Shown piece after piece: positions 29,119 to 36,654 of a stretch of DNA of 64,000 bases. The notes beneath the pieces were generated by a model that saw only the letters and a program-made list of their open reading frames with translations, searched no databases and was not told the origin of the DNA. Position 1 is the first letter of the stretch. Every line of letters begins with the position of its first letter. The position numbers and the translations under genes were made by a program. Source of the stretch: Labilibaculum sp. DW002 (GTDB lineage: Bacteria > Bacteroidota > Bacteroidia > Bacteroidales > Marinifilaceae); NCBI RefSeq assembly GCF_029029525.1, contig NZ_JAKJSC010000001.1, forward strand, positions 2,330,987 through 2,394,986, given 5' to 3'.

Positions 29119-29151
29119 AAAAAAAGGCCACCACACAATCATGCAGTGACC
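29117..29151 (-). terminator. Terminator of the OsmC gene
   Basis: Read on the minus strand, GGTCAC (29151-29146) pairs with GTGGCC (29131-29126) with one T-G wobble and is followed by a run of nine T (29125-29117). Confidence 0.7.
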
Positions 29152-29169
29152 TACCCAATAAATAACTAT

Positions 29170-29625
29170 TTAAACCACAGCTACTTTTTTCATCTTCAGT
29201 TTTAATTCTATAGGAGTTATATTCCTCAAGTTATCTGATACTGGACACCTATCCTCGATGGCAGCTAACCATTTAGTAAGCTCTTCTTCTGTTGCGTCAC
29301 AATCAGGTTCAATAGAAACCTCAATACCTTTGTATCCTGCTCTATCGTCAAATGAAGTACCAAACAAACGGCTAGGATTTAATTCACCAGCCATTTTAAT
29401 TTTAACTGCACGAAGCTCTATATCCATTTCTTTCGCAATTACATGAGCCATAACATTAATGCATCCGCAAAATGCTGCAAGAATATATTCTACCGGGTTC
29501 GCCCCCTCATCGGTTCCTCCAAGATCTGCAGGTTCATCAATAATAATTTCAAAACCTCTTGCTTTTACTACGGTTTTGGTTGGATTCTCACTATGAGCAC
29601 TTACTCTAAATTTTAAATCTGACAT
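29170..29625 (-). CDS. OsmC/Ohr family peroxiredoxin-like protein
   Basis: 151 residues. The two conserved cysteines of the family are visible in LAAFCGCINVMAH and EDRCPVSDNL. Known members reduce organic hydroperoxides with Cys thiols; this one is closer to the general OsmC group than to Ohr. It is transcribed divergently from the Crp/Fnr regulator at 29777, which is a likely but unproven controller. Confidence 0.85.
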   Translation of the reverse strand: MSDLKFRVSAHSENPTKTVVKARGFEIIIDEPADLGGTDEGANPVEYILAAFCGCINVMAHVIAKEMDIELRAVKIKMAGELNPSRLFGTSFDDRAGYKGIEVSIEPDCDATEEELTKWLAAIEDRCPVSDNLRNITPIELKLKMKKVAVV

Positions 29626-29715
29626 TTTACTCGCGCTTTTAAGAATTATTTTTAACTATTTAAAAATGCAGTATCTTCTCTGTTCTTAAAATTATTAGCA
29701 GATGCATAGATTCAC

Positions 29716-29723
29716 TATATTTG
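29716..29723 (+). promoter_or_regulatory. -7 box upstream of the Crp/Fnr gene
   Basis: TATATTTG is an exact TAnnTTTG match, 53 bp before the ATG. No clear -33 TTTG is present at the normal distance, which is compatible with an activator-dependent or autoregulated promoter. Confidence 0.45.
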
Positions 29724-29776
29724 GTGTAATTTAACATCAAGTTTGCGACGATCTACAAATAAAATCAATTTCTAAA

Positions 29777-30475
29777 ATGAATTTAGAATATCAAATCGAG
29801 AGGTATCAAACCGATGCTGAGCTAATTAGCGCAAAAGATTGTTTTGAATCTCTTACACCACACCAAAAAGATTTGGTGGAAAAATCCACCACCCGGCTCC
29901 AGTTTACAAAAGGAGAAACCATCATTAAACAAGGTTTTGTAGCCTCACACATCCTTTATATCGAAAAAGGACTAGCCAAACTTGATGTAACAAACGATTC
30001 GAAACTTTCTACCTTAAAACTATTGAGTAATGATTCGTTTGTAGGTATCATGTGCAGTTTTGCTTGCAAAAGTCTCGACTTTTCAGCCGTTGCATTGGAA
30101 GACACAACCATACGAATGATCAATATGGATCTCTTTTTAAGTCTGGTTAAAGAAAATGGTGAATTTGCTCTTAAACTCATGCGTCACATGTCATCGCTCA
30201 CCAATGATATTATGCACCGAACAAGTCGTATAGCTGGTAAAAATGTTGAAGGATCTTTAGCATTAATTTTGACAGAGCTTAGCGAAATATACAAAAGCCC
30301 GCAATTTGTTTTACCGGTCACACGCGTTGGACTTGCTTCGTTAGCTGGATGCTCAAAAGAAAGCGTAATTCACACATTGGCGAAGTTTCACAACGATAAA
30401 ATAATAGAGGTTAAGGATAAAAACATTACCATCCTAAAACAGGCAAGTCTTGAGCTAATAATAAAAAATGGATAA
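29777..30475 (+). CDS. Crp/Fnr family transcriptional regulator
   Basis: 232 residues: an N-terminal cyclic-nucleotide-binding-type beta barrel (about 25-145; FTKGETIIKQGFVASHILYIEKG) and a C-terminal winged helix with a recognition region VGLASLAGCSKESVIHTLAKF. There is no N-terminal cysteine cluster, so it is not an Fnr-type [4Fe-4S] oxygen sensor. Effector unknown. It is divergent from osmC and convergent with the Nudix gene (3 bp apart). Confidence 0.87.
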   Translation: MNLEYQIERYQTDAELISAKDCFESLTPHQKDLVEKSTTRLQFTKGETIIKQGFVASHILYIEKGLAKLDVTNDSKLSTLKLLSNDSFVGIMCSFACKSLDFSAVALEDTTIRMINMDLFLSLVKENGEFALKLMRHMSSLTNDIMHRTSRIAGKNVEGSLALILTELSEIYKSPQFVLPVTRVGLASLAGCSKESVIHTLAKFHNDKIIEVKDKNITILKQASLELIIKNG

Positions 30476-30477
30476 TC

Positions 30478-31077
30478 TTAACTTTCATTAATCACCTCAA
30501 GTATTGAAGCGTAAGTATTTGCTTTAAATTCTGCCAGGTTTTTTATGGAAAGCCATTTTACTTCTTGGATGTCTTCTTCGGTTTGTGGAACAAGTGTTTC
30601 AAATCCGGCGTAGCTCATTTCGAACCAATAGGTACGCTTCAGCATAAATTTACCTTTCATCCAATAAGTATGAAAAGTTGAATTCAACTCTTTTTTAATT
30701 TCTAAATCAGTAATACCACATTCCTCTTCAACTTCGCGAACAGCCGCCTCACGAACAGATTCTCCTTTTTCAACCTTTCCTTTGGGCAAATCCCATTTCT
30801 CCAATCGGTAAATGGCTAGCAATTGATTTTTACTATTATATACTTTCCCTCCAGCCGCTTCTATATAAGAAAAACATGATTTAAAGTGTTCAAAAAGTTG
30901 TCCGAAATCATCTGCTACGATGCAAATGGCTTCTTTACTTTCATCTTCATCAAACTGTAGAATAAGACCTTCGAGTGGCTCATCTTCTATCCAAGCATAA
31001 ACCATTCCTTCGAAATTTAGACTCTCGCTTTTATCTCCTAAAAAAATGATTCGATCTTTAAAAAATACTTTATACAT
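30478..31077 (-). CDS. Nudix hydrolase
   Basis: The Nudix box is complete: GKVEKGESVREAAVREVEEECGI fits GX5EX7REUXEEXGU when read in two parts (G..E, then REVEEECG). An N-terminal half of about 85 residues precedes the Nudix domain. I place the start at the ATG at 31077 (MYKVFFKDRIIFLGD), giving 199 residues, because the 22 residues from an earlier in-frame ATG at 31143 look non-conserved and that start would leave little room for a pyrE promoter. The substrate is a nucleoside diphosphate derivative of unknown identity. Confidence 0.85.
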   Translation of the reverse strand: MYKVFFKDRIIFLGDKSESLNFEGMVYAWIEDEPLEGLILQFDEDESKEAICIVADDFGQLFEHFKSCFSYIEAAGGKVYNSKNQLLAIYRLEKWDLPKGKVEKGESVREAAVREVEEECGITDLEIKKELNSTFHTYWMKGKFMLKRTYWFEMSYAGFETLVPQTEEDIQEVKWLSIKNLAEFKANTYASILEVINES

Positions 31078-31170
31078 TTGCGGATGATTTTTAAAATGCT
31101 TCGGAAAAATACAATCAACTGAATTTCCGCTTTTTGAATTCAATTAACAAACCATAAATCCATTGAAAGA

Positions 31171-31803
31171 ATGCAAAGTACTGCAAAACAAATCGCTGAA
31201 TACCTTTTGCAAATAAAAGCAATTAAGCTAGAACCTACAAACCCATTCACTTGGGCTTCGGGATGGAAGTCGCCAATTTACTGTGATAATCGTAAAACTT
31301 TATCGTACCCAGCAGTTAGAACTGATATTAAAAAAGCTTTTGCAAAGGCTGTTTTAGCTAAATATCCGGATGTTGAAGTTATTGCAGGTGTTGCTACCGG
31401 AGCAATCGCTTTAGGTGCATTGGTTGCTGATGAGTTGAATTTACCTATGGTTTATATTCGTTCTGCTGCCAAAGCTCACGGAATGACTAATATGATTGAA
31501 GGTGATTTAAAAGCTGGACAAAAAGTTGTTGTTATTGAAGATTTGATTTCAACAGGCGGATCTTCGTTGAAAGCTGTTCAAGCACTTCGCGAAGCAGAAT
31601 GTAATGTAATGGGGATGTTAGCAATTTTCACGTACGGATTCCAAACTGCTGAGGATAATTTTACAAATGCAAACTGTGTTGTTGATACTTTGAGCGATTA
31701 CAATACAATGATTGACTGTGCACAGGAAATTGGCTATGTAAAAGCAGAAGATGTAGCTCAGTTGAAAGAATGGCGCAAAGATCCAGGAAGTTGGGGAGTT
31801 TAA
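31171..31803 (+). CDS. pyrE: Orotate phosphoribosyltransferase
   Basis: Forms orotidine monophosphate from orotate and PRPP in pyrimidine synthesis. The 210-residue protein has the PRPP-binding motif VVVIEDLISTGGSS, the N-terminal FTWASGWKSPIYCDNR region and the flexible catalytic loop region RSAAKAHG. Length is normal. It is divergent from the Nudix gene and ends at a hairpin at 31835-31862. Confidence 0.95.
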   Translation: MQSTAKQIAEYLLQIKAIKLEPTNPFTWASGWKSPIYCDNRKTLSYPAVRTDIKKAFAKAVLAKYPDVEVIAGVATGAIALGALVADELNLPMVYIRSAAKAHGMTNMIEGDLKAGQKVVVIEDLISTGGSSLKAVQALREAECNVMGMLAIFTYGFQTAEDNFTNANCVVDTLSDYNTMIDCAQEIGYVKAEDVAQLKEWRKDPGSWGV

Positions 31804-31834
31804 TTCCTTTATTTTCTAATAAAAATAAAATTAT

Positions 31835-31862
31835 AAAGAGAGCATTGAATGCCCTCTTTTGT
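31835..31862 (+). terminator. Terminator of pyrE
   Basis: AAAGAG-A-GCA pairs with TGC-C-CTCTTT (31835-31859) with one A-C mismatch and a TTGAA loop, followed by a short T tract. Confidence 0.62.
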
Positions 31863-31867
31863 ATTCT

Positions 31868-31883
31868 AAAGGAGGACGAATAA
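31868..31883 (+). promoter_or_regulatory. Strong Shine-Dalgarno sequence
   Basis: AAAGGAGG (31868-31875) lies 8 bp before the ATG at 31884. Such a complete SD is unusual in this phylum and stands out against the AT-rich, SD-free leaders of the other genes seen here. Confidence 0.7.
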
Positions 31884-32381
31884 ATGTCGACGACAGAGAT
31901 TGTTAGTGAAGTAAAAAAAATTCCACATACAGTTAGTGATGTGTACGGATTCTTTTCTGATTTTAGAAAAATTGCTAAGGTATTTGAGTTGGCTTCAGAG
32001 AATCCTGAAGTACAAGCTAAAATAGAGGAGCAAACTAATAAAAAGATGAATTTCAAGGATCAAATTGAGCATTGGGAAGCTACTGAAGACAATTGTTCTT
32101 TTGTAATTAAAGGTTTTGGTGAAGCGGGTTTACAGTTTGTTGAAAAGGAAAAAAATAAATCTTTAAAATTGACAGGCTACGGTCGTAGCCCTTTCGAATT
32201 TTACTTTTGGATTCAACTGATTGAACAAGGACCATATGAAACAAAGGTTCGTTTGACTGTGCATGCAGAGTTGAATGCCATGATGAAGATGATGTTGAAA
32301 AAGAAACTTGAAAAAGGAATTGATCAGTTAGCTGAAGGCCTTACCCAAATTCCCTATAGCGCACTGCAAAATATTGAATAA
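31884..32381 (+). CDS. SRPBCC/START-like domain protein
   Basis: 165 residues, cytoplasmic, without catalytic motifs. The pattern of an N-terminal strand (EIVSEVKKIPHTVSDVYGFFSDFRKIAKVF), a central beta sheet and a long amphipathic C-terminal helix is that of small-ligand-binding SRPBCC proteins. The ligand is unknown. It follows pyrE but has its own strong SD and is separated from pyrE by a hairpin. Confidence 0.72.
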   Translation: MSTTEIVSEVKKIPHTVSDVYGFFSDFRKIAKVFELASENPEVQAKIEEQTNKKMNFKDQIEHWEATEDNCSFVIKGFGEAGLQFVEKEKNKSLKLTGYGRSPFEFYFWIQLIEQGPYETKVRLTVHAELNAMMKMMLKKKLEKGIDQLAEGLTQIPYSALQNIE

Positions 32382-32399
32382 GGTCTCTATTCTTTCACT

Positions 32400-32428
32400 A
32401 AAGCTGTTGAAAAATCGACAGCTTTTTT
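32400..32428 (+). terminator. Terminator of the SRPBCC gene
   Basis: An 11-bp stem (AAAGCTGTTGA, 32400-32410, with TCGACAGCTTT, 32415-32425; one wobble) with an AAAA loop, then T residues. The end of the T tract doubles as the -33 element of the next promoter. Confidence 0.88.
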
Positions 32429-32457
32429 TGTACCCTCCCAAATTTTGAATAGCTTTG
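32427..32457 (+). promoter_or_regulatory. Promoter giving a near-leaderless mRNA
   Basis: TTTG (32427-32430), 19 bp, TAGCTTTG (32450-32457): a full consensus match. The ATG of the next gene begins at 32464, only 7 bp past the -7 box, so transcription should start at or within a base or two of the start codon. Confidence 0.65.
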
Positions 32458-32463
32458 TTTTGA

Positions 32464-32781
32464 ATGAGTCTAAATAATAAGCATAGAGCACTTTCTTTTC
32501 TAATCACTTTGGCATTTGTATTGCCAATAGTGATTAAGACTCATCACATGATGTTCCCAAATCACGAACATCATTGTCATTCCTGCGTAAGTCATACTGC
32601 CGACTTAAAGGATATATGTGAGATTCAAGAGTTTGATTATTTTCATTTTACGCCAGCAAATACAACAAGTATTCCTACCGTTTCGATTTTTCAATTCGAA
32701 ACTCCAAAGGTAGAGTCGATTCAAAAATCATACAAGGAATCAATACCTTCCTATGGCTTAAGAGCTCCTCCATTTTCGTAA
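32464..32781 (+). CDS. Small exported or anchored His-rich protein of a metal-uptake locus
   Basis: 105 residues with an N-terminal hydrophobic segment (about 9-25) followed by the His/Cys cluster HHMMFPNHEHHCHSC (27-41). The protein ends SYGLRAPPFS, a C-terminal RAPP-type motif I associate with small Bacteroidota proteins encoded before TonB receptors. It probably binds a divalent metal outside the inner membrane and works with the receptor at 32884, which has its own His-rich loop. No enzyme motif is visible; function is inferred from composition and context. Confidence 0.68.
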   Translation: MSLNNKHRALSFLITLAFVLPIVIKTHHMMFPNHEHHCHSCVSHTADLKDICEIQEFDYFHFTPANTTSIPTVSIFQFETPKVESIQKSYKESIPSYGLRAPPFS

Positions 32782-32803
32782 GTTAAATATGACAATTAGA
32801 ATG

Positions 32804-32829
32804 TTGATAAGTATTTATACACTTATCAA
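32804..32829. promoter_or_regulatory. Perfect 9-8-9 inverted repeat, candidate metal-regulator operator
   Basis: TTGATAAGT (32804-32812), 8 bp, ACTTATCAA (32821-32829). It is 55 bp upstream of the TonB receptor start, beside a possible -7 box (TACATTTT). No T tract follows, so a terminator is unlikely. Which regulator binds is unknown; a Fur/Zur-type protein would fit the locus. Confidence 0.5.
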
Positions 32830-32883
32830 TTATTTCTATACATTTTAAATTTTCTTACGTGAAACAATATAACTCTGTATTTA

Positions 32884-35184
32884 ATGATACGATATATTTT
32901 GGCGATAGTATTACTATTGCCTGTTTATGCCTACTCAAATGTAGAACTAAGCAATAACAAATTAACAGGATCAGTTCTCGATTTAGAAAAAGGAACACCT
33001 CTGCCGGGGGTGAGTGTATTTATACCGGAATTGCAAAAAGGAACAGTAACCAATAAAGATGGATCATATACATTGGAGCATCTTCCAGAAGGGAAATTAA
33101 CGATACAATTTTCTTTTATCGGGTACGAATCAATTATTGAAACTAAACAGATTGAAACTACAAACAATGTGCTTAATGTGGGATTACGATTCACTTCTGT
33201 GACAACACAAGATGTTGTGGTTTCTGGTGGTTTTCCATCTGCGCAACACGAAAATTCAATAAAAATATCAGTATTAAACAAAAATAAACTCGAACAATTG
33301 GTTTACCCTTCTATTGGTGAAAAACTTTCTACCATACCTGGTGTTGATATAATTTCACGTAGTCCTGGTATTAGCACCCCGGTAATTAGAGGTTTATCTT
33401 TAAATAATATTGTTTTTCTTAATAATGGTGTTCGTTTAGAAAACTTCCAGTTTTCTACCGATCATCCATTTCTAATTAATGGGCAAGGAGCAGATCATGT
33501 TGAGGTAATTAAAGGACCTGCGTCATTACTATATGGATCAGATGCAATGGGTGGAGTAATTAATATTCTACGCGAAAAGCCAGCCCCGGCAAATACAACT
33601 CAAGCCGATATTTCCAGCGAATATCATTCTGTATCGCAAGGGCAAAATTACAATGTTGGAGTAAAGTCATCATCTAATAATTGGTTTTGGATGCTTAGAG
33701 CAAATCAACAATCACATAAAGATTATAAAGATGGGAATGGTGATTTTGTTCCAAATAGCCGTTTCAATTCGAAAGGATTACAATTAGGTTTAGGGATGAT
33801 TAAAGATTATGGAAGCTTTAAAGTGTACTATGATTATTTACAACCACAACTTGGTATGACCAATGGTGAATCTTTGGAAGTGGTTAGTTCTGGAAAAAGA
33901 AAAAATCATTATTGGTTTCAGGATTTAACACAACATTTGATTTCTTCCAGAAACAGGTTATTTCTTGGGAATTATAAATTGGAGCTAAATGCTGCATATC
34001 AATTCAATAACAGACAATTAAAGGGAGACCCTAATTCTACTTTTTTTCGTTTGGTAGATATGGATTTAAAAACACTTACCTACGATAGTAAGCTGTATTT
34101 CCCAACTGGAGAAAATACAGAGTTTCTTATCGGCTTGCAAGGAATGCATCAATCAAATAAAAACCAGGAAGCTCCCAACAGGATAGTTCCGAATTCTAAA
34201 ATTGATGATTTTTCGCTTTTTACATTACTTAAAAAGGAAGTTCATCATGTAGATTTTCAAATTGGTTTGCGTTATGATCATAGATCTTTGTATGTTCCGG
34301 AACAAGAAACGGGTGGACATTCTCACGGAGAACCTGAAGAGGAACATGAAGAAGAACATCATGAGGAAGAAGGAGAACACCATGAAGAGGAAATGGTTCA
34401 TATAAACCGCAGGTTTGATAATTTTAATGCTTCATTAGGAGCAACTTTTCATGTGTCTGAATCTCTACTCATGAGAACAAACTTTGCAACAGGATACCGG
34501 GTACCTAATTTGGCTGAACTTTCACAGCATGGTTTGCATGGTAACAGATTTGAAGAAGGAAATACCAGCTTGGATCCTCAAAAAAGTTTAGAAGCAGATT
34601 TAGGCGTGCACTATCACACTCACGATCATAATATCGATTTTTCACTTTTCTATAATAAAGTGTATGATTTCATATATTTATCACCAACCACGGAATTGGC
34701 GCCGGAAGGAGATGGATTCGTGTATGCATATAATCAACAAGATGCCAAGTTGTATGGTGGAGAGGTATCTATTAATATTGTGCCTGTTAGCTTTTTAAAA
34801 GTCCACACGGATTATTCTATGGTAATTGCAAAACAAGATTTGGGAGGGAGATTACCTTTTATACCACAACACAAACTAAACACGAGTTTGAAATTCTTTT
34901 GTAAGGGAAATAAAAGCTTTCAGGATCCATTTATAAGTATTGGTTGGAAGTATGCTTTGGAACAAAATCGCCCTGCTCAATTTGAAACAAATACATCTGC
35001 CTACCATCTTTTTAATGTTCAGGCGGGTACTTCTTTCAAAATTGGAAAAGTAAATACTAGTTTCTTTGCTGGAGTTAGTAATCTCTTCGATAAGGTTTAT
35101 ACTGATCATTTATCTAGCTTAAAGCCATTAGGATTTTATAATCCTGGTAGAAGTATTAATGTGAAACTTGCATTTAAACTATAG
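32884..35184 (+). CDS. TonB-dependent receptor with His-rich loop, probable metal importer
   Basis: 766-residue outer-membrane receptor. A signal peptide (about 1-18) is followed by a carboxypeptidase-like regulatory domain (LTGSVLDLEKGTPLPGVSV), the plug (about 115-235; HVEVIKGPASLLYGSDAMGGVINI) and a beta barrel ending at LAFKL. Residues 479-506 form a Glu/His-rich external loop (HSHGEPEEEHEEE and following, 8 His) typical of zinc or nickel receptors. Paired with the His-rich small protein upstream. The metal is inferred, not shown. Confidence 0.87.
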   Translation: MIRYILAIVLLLPVYAYSNVELSNNKLTGSVLDLEKGTPLPGVSVFIPELQKGTVTNKDGSYTLEHLPEGKLTIQFSFIGYESIIETKQIETTNNVLNVGLRFTSVTTQDVVVSGGFPSAQHENSIKISVLNKNKLEQLVYPSIGEKLSTIPGVDIISRSPGISTPVIRGLSLNNIVFLNNGVRLENFQFSTDHPFLINGQGADHVEVIKGPASLLYGSDAMGGVINILREKPAPANTTQADISSEYHSVSQGQNYNVGVKSSSNNWFWMLRANQQSHKDYKDGNGDFVPNSRFNSKGLQLGLGMIKDYGSFKVYYDYLQPQLGMTNGESLEVVSSGKRKNHYWFQDLTQHLISSRNRLFLGNYKLELNAAYQFNNRQLKGDPNSTFFRLVDMDLKTLTYDSKLYFPTGENTEFLIGLQGMHQSNKNQEAPNRIVPNSKIDDFSLFTLLKKEVHHVDFQIGLRYDHRSLYVPEQETGGHSHGEPEEEHEEEHHEEEGEHHEEEMVHINRRFDNFNASLGATFHVSESLLMRTNFATGYRVPNLAELSQHGLHGNRFEEGNTSLDPQKSLEADLGVHYHTHDHNIDFSLFYNKVYDFIYLSPTTELAPEGDGFVYAYNQQDAKLYGGEVSINIVPVSFLKVHTDYSMVIAKQDLGGRLPFIPQHKLNTSLKFFCKGNKSFQDPFISIGWKYALEQNRPAQFETNTSAYHLFNVQAGTSFKIGKVNTSFFAGVSNLFDKVYTDHLSSLKPLGFYNPGRSINVKLAFKL

Positions 35185-35192
35185 AATATATT

Positions 35193-35224
35193 GAGGTGGG
35201 CTATCTTACAAAGCTCACCTCTTT
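35193..35224. terminator. Convergent terminator-like hairpin
   Basis: GAGGTGGGCT (35193-35202) pairs with AGCTCACCTC (35212-35221), one wobble, 9-nt loop. It overlaps the birA stop codon and lies between two convergent genes. The T tracts are weak, so efficiency is uncertain. Confidence 0.5.
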
Positions 35225-35950
35225 AAAATTATAAACCCGTTCTTCGTTCTTTACTTTTACGCGAAGTTGTCCAAAATCGGTTATTCCTACAATCTCTCCT
35301 TCGAACTCGCCATTTTCATCTGAAAAATGATGACGCTCATTCATCCAATAAAGTACATTCAAATAGTCTTTTTCCAACATCTTCGATTTCCCATCGACCA
35401 ACTGAAAATATCTTTCTTCGATAGATTCCAGAAGTTTCTCTAATTCCTGATCTAGATCAAATTCCTTATTTGTTAAAATTGCCAGAGAAGTTGGGTTCGG
35501 AGCATTCGACACAAAATTGCATTGGTTGATGTTTAATCCTAAACCACAAATACTATGACTGAGTGCAGATCCCATTATCGATTGTTCAATTAAAATACCT
35601 GCAATCTTTTTATCTCCAACATAAATGTCGTTGGGCCATTTTACCGAAACATTCTCAATATAAGAACTTAGGTAATCTTTAACACCTAGAGAAATAATCA
35701 TAGAAACCTGAAATTGATCTTGCGCTAAAATGAACTCCGGGCGAAGTATAAGACTAATGGTAAGGTTTTTGCCACTTTCACTTTCCCAAGTATTTGCTTG
35801 CTGTCCGCGGCCTTCTGTCTGGTTTAATGCCATAACGACAGTTCCTCCTGACGGATTTTGCGTTTTGATTAATTCAAGAGCAAAATTATTGGTAGAATGC
35901 AATTCGTTTTTACGAATCAACAAATCAGGGGTAAATAATAATCGATTCAT
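35201..35950 (-). CDS. birA: Biotin-protein ligase (no HTH domain)
   Basis: Attaches biotin to biotin carboxyl carrier protein via biotinyl-AMP. The 249-residue protein has the GRGQQANTW biotinyl-AMP loop, VSVKWPNDIYVGDKKIAGILIE with the catalytic Lys region, and GLGLNINQ. It lacks the N-terminal helix-turn-helix of E. coli BirA, so it should not be a repressor. Divergent from rsfS. Confidence 0.92.
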   Translation of the reverse strand: MNRLLFTPDLLIRKNELHSTNNFALELIKTQNPSGGTVVMALNQTEGRGQQANTWESESGKNLTISLILRPEFILAQDQFQVSMIISLGVKDYLSSYIENVSVKWPNDIYVGDKKIAGILIEQSIMGSALSHSICGLGLNINQCNFVSNAPNPTSLAILTNKEFDLDQELEKLLESIEERYFQLVDGKSKMLEKDYLNVLYWMNERHHFSDENGEFEGEIVGITDFGQLRVKVKNEERVYNFKEVSFVR

Positions 35951-36254
35951 TGGTAAAATTTATTAATTTCAATAATCCAAAGGAATTTGAATCACTTTTA
36001 AATTGTGATCAATGACAAAATTAATCATTAGCCTGCAGAAAGGCAGCAAATTAATTGATTTTGACACATTCAAATTGAAGCTTTTAAATTATAATAAGTA
36101 ACAAAATAAAAACGAATCTAGAACAAAATGAATATCTTTCTGTATATCATCTAATTACTACTCTCACTAACAGAGATTAAGATTATAGAAATCTAATTCG
36201 AAAACAAATTTTATTCGTTTGAAAAAAAATTATCTTTGTATTTAAAATATTTAT
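35951..36254. other. Divergent intergenic region birA / rsfS
   Basis: 304 bp, AT-rich, no ORF. A minus-strand box TAATTTTG (36023-36016) could serve birA and a plus-strand box TATCTTTG (36231-36238) lies 16 bp before the rsfS ATG; neither has a clear -33 partner at the standard distance. Confidence 0.45.
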
Positions 36255-36626
36255 ATGACAAAAAAGAAGGGAAATGCAACAGAAGAACTTGTTGATGCTA
36301 TTATTGAAGGATTAAAAGATAAAAAAGCAGTAGATATTGTAAAGATAGATCTTAGAAATATAGATAGTTCTGTTTGCAAATATTTTATTATTTGCCATGG
36401 AACATCCACCGCTCACGTTAGTGGTATTACCAATTCGTTACCTGATTTTGTAAGAGAAAAGGTTGACGAAAAATTATGGAAAAAGGAAGGACACCAAAAT
36501 TCTCAATGGATTCTTTTGGATTATGCTGATGTTGTAGTTCATGTTTTTCAAAAAGAATACAGAGATTTTTATCGTCTGGAGAGTTTATGGGCCGATGCAA
36601 CAGTAACTAAAATTAAGGAAGCATAG
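36255..36626 (+). CDS. rsfS: Ribosome silencing factor RsfS
   Basis: Binds ribosomal protein L14 and blocks subunit joining when nutrients are low. The 123-residue protein has VDIVKIDLRNIDSSVCKYFIICHG, then HQNSQWILLDYADVVVHVFQKEYRDFYRLESLW, both diagnostic for the YbeB/iojap family. It is the first gene of an rsfS-ftsH unit. Confidence 0.95.
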   Translation: MTKKKGNATEELVDAIIEGLKDKKAVDIVKIDLRNIDSSVCKYFIICHGTSTAHVSGITNSLPDFVREKVDEKLWKKEGHQNSQWILLDYADVVVHVFQKEYRDFYRLESLWADATVTKIKEA

Positions 36627-36654
36627 CCAATTCAGTAAATTTTAATTAAAAAGA

